A DNA stretch of 9,951 bases, taken from an uncultured Lachnospiraceae bacterium. GTDB lineage: Bacteria; Bacillota_A; Clostridia; Lachnospirales; Lachnospiraceae. Shown here in pieces: positions 5,584 to 9,951 of the stretch. The notes under the pieces were generated by a model that had not been told where the DNA came from, did not search any database, and saw only the letters and a program-made list of their open reading frames with translations. The stretch is taken from NCBI GenBank assembly GCA_910585655.1, contig CAJUFW010000129.1, forward strand, positions 1 to 9,951, read 5' to 3'. Each line of letters opens with the position of its first letter. Within the stretch, counting starts at the first letter, position 1. The position numbers and the translations under genes are program-made.

Positions 5584-6996
5584 TTATTCGGAAGGGGAAT
5601 CCAAAAGCTGTTCTAACTGGCTGTAAATCCATTCCGGGGTCAGTCCCTTCGCGTGGATTTGTACAAGGATATCTCCGTAACGAACGCTAAATTCCATCCG
5701 CCAGCCTTCGCTGTCCCCGGCATCGTCTATCTGATAGGATCTGGCATAGACGGTTTCCAGTGTCAATTCCTTGGCGTCAAAAATCGGATTGTCTACGATT
5801 TCCCATAAGTCTCTCGGAACCGAATCGGCGCGCGGAATTGGATAAAGGGAAAGGTCATAATTTTGTGTATCGGCGACGGAAGTTTCTCTGCCAGCATATT
5901 CCTGACGGTAAGGCTGAACTTGCCAAGACAGACTATGATAGCCCTTTGTCCAAAGCCCGGAAAGCGTATCTGAGTGCTGGTCTTTATGGCGACGGATGCT
6001 TTCCTCCTGATAGCCTTCTGGAAGCGAAGGAAGAAAATAGGCGCCAAAATCTGCTTCCTGTAAGGCTTCCTGATAGGTCAATGTCCGGTCAAACCATTCT
6101 GGGATTTCATCAGGAGAGATAGAAGCAAAGTCGCTAACTCCTGTCTTGAAAAAGCTAAAACATTCCAAGGTATCTTCAAAATCGCTCTGTGCCTGTTCAA
6201 TTTCACGAAAATCGGCTTTCATTTCAAACCAATAGAAAAGCCCGTTGATTTTGGCCTTTGCATATAAGGAAACCGTGGCGGGTTCTCCTTGTGTCTGGTA
6301 CCGATAAAGCAGAAATTCTACTCCGTTGCAGGAGGAAGTCGTTTCTTCTTCCGAATACAGACCGCAGGAAAAAGGGCTTTTGGAAATAGAAATGGAGATA
6401 GTCGTATCCGGAACGGTAGAGGCAGTAGAAAGAAACACTTTTAGCAACTTTCCTTCTCCGTCAAAGCCACCGACCGCAGAAAAGTCCATCCAGCCGATTT
6501 GCTTGCCAGGCTCTACCAACATTCGATCCGATTCATGCAGAACTTGGGTAAAATACCCAGGAATATTTTCTCTTGCAGTATCGGCAACCAACGTAATTTC
6601 ATTATAATGAAAGTCCCAGAGAGGTGGGCAGCCGTCGTTTTTCGTGTTGTCCTCTGCTGTATCAGAGGCTGGCGGGATCTGCGTATTAGATTCTGTTGGA
6701 TCAGATTCTGTCTGCGGGTTTTGTTCTAAATGTGGTTCTTGTTCTAAAGGGTTGTCTTTCAAAGTGTTATTTCTCTTTTGCGGCAAATGGTTTGGTATGG
6801 TAAAGAGAAACAAAAGGAAGAGACAGGCGGCAGCGGCAGACGCAAACAGGCGAAAGTGAAACCTGCTGACAGGGTTTACCCGTCGGTTGCGCTGCCTCTG
6901 GTGGATAGCCGATTCTTCTTTGACGATCTGTTCGGCTGCTTCGATATAAGCAGGATCGACCAATTCTAGTTTTTCCAGAAATTCAGTTCCTTTCAT
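5584..6996 (-). CDS. Membrane-anchored candidate anti-sigma factor with large extracytoplasmic domain
   Basis: A 470-residue protein. An N-terminal cytosolic segment of about 48 residues (MKGTEFLEKLELVDPAYIEAA) would be the sigma-binding part. One membrane segment follows (about 50-68, rich in A, F and L), then a low-complexity N/E/Q/T/P linker (about 76-122), then a long extracytoplasmic region that may hold two domains. The C-terminal part (about 300-470, with LPSLPEGYQEES and a Tyr/Trp-rich repeat pattern) resembles the DUF4367-type domains often found on clostridial anti-sigma proteins; this is a family impression, not a search result. Its ATG overlaps the stop of the sigma gene (ATGA) and is preceded by AAGGAGGG inside the sigma gene, so the two are translationally coupled. 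It is inferred to hold the sigma factor inactive at the membrane until an envelope signal arrives. No catalytic motif was recognised. Confidence 0.75.
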   Translation of the reverse strand: MKGTEFLEKLELVDPAYIEAAEQIVKEESAIHQRQRNRRVNPVSRFHFRLFASAAAACLFLLFLFTIPNHLPQKRNNTLKDNPLEQEPHLEQNPQTESDPTESNTQIPPASDTAEDNTKNDGCPPLWDFHYNEITLVADTARENIPGYFTQVLHESDRMLVEPGKQIGWMDFSAVGGFDGEGKLLKVFLSTASTVPDTTISISISKSPFSCGLYSEEETTSSCNGVEFLLYRYQTQGEPATVSLYAKAKINGLFYWFEMKADFREIEQAQSDFEDTLECFSFFKTGVSDFASISPDEIPEWFDRTLTYQEALQEADFGAYFLPSLPEGYQEESIRRHKDQHSDTLSGLWTKGYHSLSWQVQPYRQEYAGRETSVADTQNYDLSLYPIPRADSVPRDLWEIVDNPIFDAKELTLETVYARSYQIDDAGDSEGWRMEFSVRYGDILVQIHAKGLTPEWIYSQLEQLLDSPSE

Positions 6997-7553
6997 AAAA
7001 AATAGCCCTCCTTTTCCAGATATTGTTTTAATTGGTTTCGAGTTCGGAACAGCATAGTTTTGACCTTGCTTTCAGAAAGGGCAAAGTGTTTGGAAATAGT
7101 AATAATCGAATCAAAATACCAATAGCGCCGCAGGAATACGTTTCGTTTTTCTTCGCTTAGTGTGGATAAAAAATCATTGACGGCATGTTGAAATAATTTG
7201 TCACTAATTTGACATTCCGTATCGTTTGGAGCGGGAATACATTCCTCCAATTCCCTGCTTAATTCGCAGATCAGAGCGCTGCGCTTTAGGCGGCTTCGAT
7301 TCCGGCAGCAGTTAAGAGAAATATGGCGGGTAATCCGTGCGAGAAAAGCATACAGATAATCTCGGGGTTCCTGCGGCGGAATGGAATTCCAGGCAGTGAA
7401 ATAGGTATCGTTTTCACATTCCTCTGCTGTTTGCTGTTCCCCAACGATGCCATAAGCAAGAGAACGAAGGCGTTTCCCATATTTGTCAGAGGTTTGCCGG
7501 ATAGCCTCTTCTTCTCGTTTTAGATATAACTCTACAATTTTTGCATCCTCCAA
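6993..7553 (-). CDS. ECF-type RNA polymerase sigma factor
   Basis: A 186-residue sigma-70 family protein with only regions 2 and 4. Region 2 spans about 20-95 and includes YGIVGEQQTAEECENDTY and the WNSIPP segment used in DNA melting. Region 4 spans about 125-182, with the helix-turn-helix at about 148-172 (ISKHFALSESKVKTMLFRTR), which should contact the -35 element. The start is a TTG at 7553 preceded by GGAGG-rich sequence (AAAGGAGAGGAGGAGC). No ATG exists in frame until about residue 167, so TTG is essentially forced and may limit expression. It overlaps the downstream anti-sigma gene by four bases. The signal sensed and the regulon are unknown. Confidence 0.9.
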   Translation of the reverse strand: MEDAKIVELYLKREEEAIRQTSDKYGKRLRSLAYGIVGEQQTAEECENDTYFTAWNSIPPQEPRDYLYAFLARITRHISLNCCRNRSRLKRSALICELSRELEECIPAPNDTECQISDKLFQHAVNDFLSTLSEEKRNVFLRRYWYFDSIITISKHFALSESKVKTMLFRTRNQLKQYLEKEGYFL

Positions 7554-7669
7554 GCTCCTCCTCTCCTTTCGTAAATAGTATGCCCTTCACTTCAATAAGC
7601 ACCGTTTTAGACAATAAGGTTACAACTAATTCAGAATTTTTTTCAGATAGACGAAAACCATATACAGTT
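7554..7669 (-). promoter_or_regulatory. Upstream region of the sigma operon with an ECF-like -35 element
   Basis: On the - strand TGTAACC (7624-7618) resembles the -35 element recognised by ECF sigma factors (TGAAAC/TGTAAC). CGGT follows at 7604-7601, after 14 bp rather than the usual 16 or so. Autoregulation is plausible but weakly supported. No consensus sigma-A promoter for this operon was found. Confidence 0.3.
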
Positions 7670-7698
7670 TTGACTAGATTCAGAAAATGTGTTACACT
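7670..7698 (+). promoter_or_regulatory. Sigma-A promoter of the Lgt-family gene
   Basis: The -35 TTGACT (7670-7675) and the -10 TACACT (7693-7698) have a 17-bp spacer. The predicted start, near 7705, leaves a leader of about 28 nt containing AAAGGA (7718-7723). Confidence 0.8.
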
Positions 7699-7732
7699 AA
7701 TGGGTATCAAATGTAAGAAAGGAAGCTATAGC

Positions 7733-8545
7733 ATGAAAAATGAATTGTTTCGGATCGGACCGTTTGTAGGATATAGCTACGGACTGATGATAGCGATTGG
7801 CGTGATTGCGGCATTTTTAGTAGGAGAGCATCGGGCAAAGAAGAAAGGGTTAGATGCCGATTTGATTTTTCCGCTGGCAATTTGGTGCCTGATCGGAGGG
7901 ATTCTGGGAGCAAAGATACTGTATTATATTACGATATTTCCAGAGATCATTGCAAATCCGGCGGTATTATTGGACGTTATCAATGGTTTTGTCGTATACG
8001 GCGGAATTATTTTTGGAATTTTAGCAGGCTTTCTCTATACAAAAAAACGAAAAGTAAATTTCTGGAAATATTTTGATCTTGTGATGCCTTCCATTGCGCT
8101 GGCGCAGGGATTCGGACGGGTAGGCTGTCTGATGGCAGGATGCTGCTATGGAGCAGAAACGGATAGCTGGTTTCATATTGTATTTCATGATTCTTCCTAT
8201 GGACCGAACGGCGTACCATTGATACCGACTCAGGCGATTTCAAGCGTATTGAATTTTCTGCATTTCTTTTTCCTGATTTGGTTTGCCAGAAAAGAACGTC
8301 CGGCTGGGCAAGTGGCAGGGCTTTACCTGGTTTGCTACAGCATAGGACGCTTTATTCTGGAATTTTACCGAGGCGATTTAGAACGTGGAAGCGTAGGTAT
8401 CTTCTCTACATCGCAATTTATTTCCCTGTTTTTGGTAGTGGCAGGAGCCGCAATCTTTTTTGCTGCGCCAAAGATGAAAGGAGCGTTTGGAGGATTTGGC
8501 GTAACAGCAGACGCAAAAGCAGAGAACATGCAGGCAGAGGACTAA
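7733..8545 (+). CDS. lgt: Prolipoprotein diacylglyceryl transferase family protein (divergent)
   Basis: A 270-residue polytopic membrane protein of the Lgt family, which moves diacylglyceryl from phosphatidylglycerol to the lipobox cysteine of prelipoproteins. The family signature appears as GRVGCLMAGCCYG (128-140) and the C-terminal arginine motif as EFYRGD (210-215). PTQ at 165-167 matches the conserved HPSQ region. Two residues reported as essential in E. coli Lgt differ: His103 of the HGG motif is Tyr here (VVYGG, Y89), and Asn146 of GRxGN is Cys (C132). This variant recurs in Firmicutes Lgt-like proteins as far as I recall, so it is either a functional variant or a paralogue with another lipid-transfer role. 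The ATG at 7733 has AAAGGA at the right distance and follows the promoter. An in-frame extension back to 7541 would cross the promoter and is rejected. It ends 1 bp from the convergent glycosylase gene. Confidence 0.82.
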   Translation: MKNELFRIGPFVGYSYGLMIAIGVIAAFLVGEHRAKKKGLDADLIFPLAIWCLIGGILGAKILYYITIFPEIIANPAVLLDVINGFVVYGGIIFGILAGFLYTKKRKVNFWKYFDLVMPSIALAQGFGRVGCLMAGCCYGAETDSWFHIVFHDSSYGPNGVPLIPTQAISSVLNFLHFFFLIWFARKERPAGQVAGLYLVCYSIGRFILEFYRGDLERGSVGIFSTSQFISLFLVVAGAAIFFAAPKMKGAFGGFGVTADAKAENMQAED

Positions 8546-8546
8546 T

Positions 8547-9062
8547 CTAATCTGCCGTCTGACCGGAGAAGACTTCGCGAAAGGCTTCGCCCCAGACCGT
8601 CAGAAGTTTTTCCAGGCTCCAGGAAGCGTTGGCTGGGCTGGTAGAAGGCAGTTTGACCGCTTTCCGCTTGGTCTGCGGTTGGCAATGCTTTTCGTAAAGC
8701 TCAAAAGCTTTTCCGCCGTTGGCGCAAATCAGTTCGATAGGAGCCTGTTGTAAAATCAGGTTAATATTATTGGCGACAGGGCGACGAATGCTGCTGTCGC
8801 TCGAACCAGTAATTTCACAGGAAGCCAGGACGTCCCAGAGGGCGATGCCATGTTTGAGGAGAAGCTCCTTTTTGGCAGAAATATCGGCCGGAAGAGGCTC
8901 TGCGGTCAATTCAGCCATCAGTCGCCAAAAGCGGTTTTGCGGATGCCCGTAGTAAAAATGGTTTTCTCTGGATTTGACAGAAGGAAATGTTCCCAAAACC
9001 AAAATACGGGAATGAGAATCAAAAACCGGGTCAAAAGTATGGGTAAGTAACTGCGCTGCCAT
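8547..9062 (-). CDS. DNA-deoxyinosine (hypoxanthine) glycosylase, UDG superfamily family 6
   Basis: A 171-residue base-excision repair enzyme expected to remove hypoxanthine (deaminated adenine) from DNA. It carries the family-6 motif 1 region LGTFPSVKSRENHFYYGHPQ, with Asn43 following in PQNRFW (the active-site Asn region of this family), and the motif 2 equivalent LPSTSPANA (138-146). A complete single-domain protein at usual family length. ATG at 9062 with AAGGAGG six bases upstream. It stands alone, convergent with the Lgt-family gene, and has its own candidate promoter. Mug/TDG-type enzymes share parts of motif 1, but the FYYGHPQNRFW stretch favours family 6. Confidence 0.88.
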   Translation of the reverse strand: MAAQLLTHTFDPVFDSHSRILVLGTFPSVKSRENHFYYGHPQNRFWRLMAELTAEPLPADISAKKELLLKHGIALWDVLASCEITGSSDSSIRRPVANNINLILQQAPIELICANGGKAFELYEKHCQPQTKRKAVKLPSTSPANASWSLEKLLTVWGEAFREVFSGQTAD

Positions 9063-9111
9063 AAAAAACCTCCTTGCAGTGATAGAAAAAGAATTCTTTA
9101 TTTATAAAAGC

Positions 9112-9140
9112 AGGATAGCAGATAAATTTGGATTTGTCTA
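9112..9140 (-). promoter_or_regulatory. Candidate promoter of the deoxyinosine glycosylase gene
   Basis: The -35 TAGACA (9140-9135) and the -10 TATCCT (9117-9112) have a 17-bp spacer, 50 bp upstream of the ATG. The -35 matches consensus at five of six positions and the -10 at four of six. Confidence 0.5.
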
Positions 9141-9245
9141 GGGAAGGCGGATAGGAAGCTGACGTATGTTCTGCTATATATAATTAAAAAAGAAAGATAA
9201 GATTGTTTTAATTTAATTTTCCTTTTAAAGAGGACAAGAGAAAAA

Positions 9246-9311
9246 AGTTTGATAACAAGCTGTTAAAAAAGAAAAAAAGAGTTATCAAACTCGATTTATA
9301 GTTATCAAACT
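9246..9311. repeat. Three copies of an operator-like motif upstream of the AlbA_2 gene
   Basis: AGTTTGATAAC (9246-9256) is the exact inverse of GTTATCAAACT (9281-9291). A second direct copy, GTTATCAAACT, lies at 9301-9311, 20 bp from the first. The last copy ends 2 bp before the -35 box, the usual place for a repressor. The first two copies could also form an 11-bp hairpin with a 24-nt loop. Confidence 0.75.
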
Positions 9312-9313
9312 TG

Positions 9314-9342
9314 TTGACTTAAGATATGCGGGGAGATATAAT
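9314..9342 (+). promoter_or_regulatory. Strong sigma-A promoter of the AlbA_2 gene
   Basis: The -35 TTGACT (9314-9319), a 17-bp spacer and a perfect -10 TATAAT (9337-9342). The start of transcription is predicted near 9349, with AAAGGGG (9359-9365) 7 nt before the ATG. Confidence 0.88.
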
Positions 9343-9372
9343 TAGAATATATTATCTGAAAGGGGTTAGATT

Positions 9373-9951
9373 ATGCAAGCAGAAGCATTGAAAAACTTGG
9401 TTTTTGATATACAGAAGATGAAAACAGAAAAACAGACAGTTGAATTAAAGTCTGCTGAAAAAGGTTGCCCAACCAGATTATATGATACACTTTCTTCGTT
9501 TTCAAACCAAGATGAAGGCGGCGTTATTATTTTTGGCGTTGATGAAAATGATAAATATAAAATAAAAGGAGTCTATGATCCACAGGATTTACAGAAGAAG
9601 GTAACAGAGCAGTGCAAACAGATGGAGCCAATGGTAAGAGCTTTATTTACGGTTTGTGACATTGAAGACAAAGTGATTGTATCTGCTGAAATTCCGGGTG
9701 TAGATATTACGGAAAGACCAGTGTTTTATAAAGGCGTTGGTAGAATCAAAGGTTCTTATATTCGTGTTGGGGAATCTGATGAGCCAATGAGTGAATATGA
9801 GGTGTATAGTTATGAGGCTTTTCGTAAAAGAATTCGTGATGATATTCGTACAGTAGAGGAAGCAAAATTACAGCTTTTGGATGAAAAGCGTTTAAATGAT
9901 TATTTGACTATGGTAAAACAGGAGAGAAGAAATCTTTCGGAAAATGTATCG
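9373..9951 (+). CDS. AlbA_2 (Schlafen-like) domain protein, 3'-truncated by the window end
   Basis: The frame is open from ATG 9373 to the last base (193 complete codons, no stop). Residues about 20-140 form an AlbA_2 domain. Signatures visible are VELKSAEKG, LYDTLSSFSNQDEGGVIIFGVDE (36-58), AEIPG (105-109), FYKG (118-121) and GSYIRVG (127-133), followed by DEPMSEYEVYSYEAF. Full-length relatives usually continue into an HTH or divergent ATP-binding region and are annotated as ATP-binding proteins or transcriptional regulators; many occur in mobile or defence-related neighbourhoods. The missing C-terminus prevents assignment. Codon use is more AT-rich (many AAA, GAT and TTA codons) than in the genes to its left. 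The strong promoter, abutted by repeated operator-like sites, suggests tight repression, possibly by itself. Confidence 0.85.
   Translation, partial: MQAEALKNLVFDIQKMKTEKQTVELKSAEKGCPTRLYDTLSSFSNQDEGGVIIFGVDENDKYKIKGVYDPQDLQKKVTEQCKQMEPMVRALFTVCDIEDKVIVSAEIPGVDITERPVFYKGVGRIKGSYIRVGESDEPMSEYEVYSYEAFRKRIRDDIRTVEEAKLQLLDEKRLNDYLTMVKQERRNLSENVS

Noticed and set aside
7541..7732. 64-residue N-terminal extension of the Lgt-family protein
   Set aside because: It would start inside the sigma gene's 5' end and be read across the promoter at 7670-7698; the ATG at 7733 has a ribosome binding site and gives normal family length.
9160..9171. LexA (SOS) box upstream of the deoxyinosine glycosylase gene
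   Set aside because: TGACGTATGTTC keeps only one intact half of the GAAC-N4-GTTC palindrome, and it lies upstream of the candidate -35; too weak to call.
1..9951. CRISPR array, tRNA or rRNA genes, insertion sequence
   Set aside because: I looked for regularly spaced repeats, cloverleaf-like segments with CCA-proximal T-loop sequence, and transposase motifs and found none.

Overview
The window is one end of a sequencing contig. Bases 1-23 match the 3' end of the Illumina TruSeq read-2 adapter, so biological sequence starts at about base 24. Gene content points to a Gram-positive, low-to-mid-GC gut Clostridia member, most likely Lachnospiraceae. Reasons: strong AGGAGG-type ribosome binding sites, TTGACA/TATAAT-type promoters, a gut-type beta-glucuronidase, an archaeal-type AspRS, an ECF sigma gene overlapping a membrane anti-sigma gene, and a YhfW-like FAD/Rieske protein. 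The species assignment is inference.

Layout, left to right: an AT-rich 5' region (24-308); a FAD oxidoreductase with a C-terminal Rieske domain (+, 309-1802); tail to tail with it, an archaeal-type aspartyl-tRNA synthetase (-, 1823-3166) with a structured leader of about 240 nt (3193-3444); diverging from that, beta-glucuronidase uidA (+, 3575-5407) with its terminator; a block of inverted repeats (5461-5581); an operon of an ECF sigma factor and a membrane-anchored candidate anti-sigma factor (-, 7553 to 5584); diverging from it, an atypical Lgt-family gene (+, 7733-8545); tail to tail with that, a family-6 DNA-deoxyinosine glycosylase (-, 8547-9062); then an AT-rich regulatory region with repeated operator-like sites (9063-9372) and the first 193 codons of an AlbA_2/Schlafen-type protein that runs off the end (+, 9373-9951).

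The most interesting element is the aspS leader. A consensus promoter drives an RNA that carries a short ORF (21 codons, good ribosome binding site) with three consecutive Asp codons. Mutually exclusive hairpins follow, then an intrinsic terminator with a U7 tail immediately before aspS. A repeated CCGCAGG/CCTGCGG module links the hairpins in the way expected of ribosome-mediated (trp-type) attenuation: stalling on Asp codons would favour an antiterminator. Firmicutes aminoacyl-tRNA synthetase genes are usually controlled by T-box RNAs, and no T-box is visible here. This is therefore a candidate undescribed Asp-tRNA-sensing attenuator.

The other genes are individually ordinary and show no shared pathway. 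The window reads as a set of small independent, divergent and convergent transcription units.
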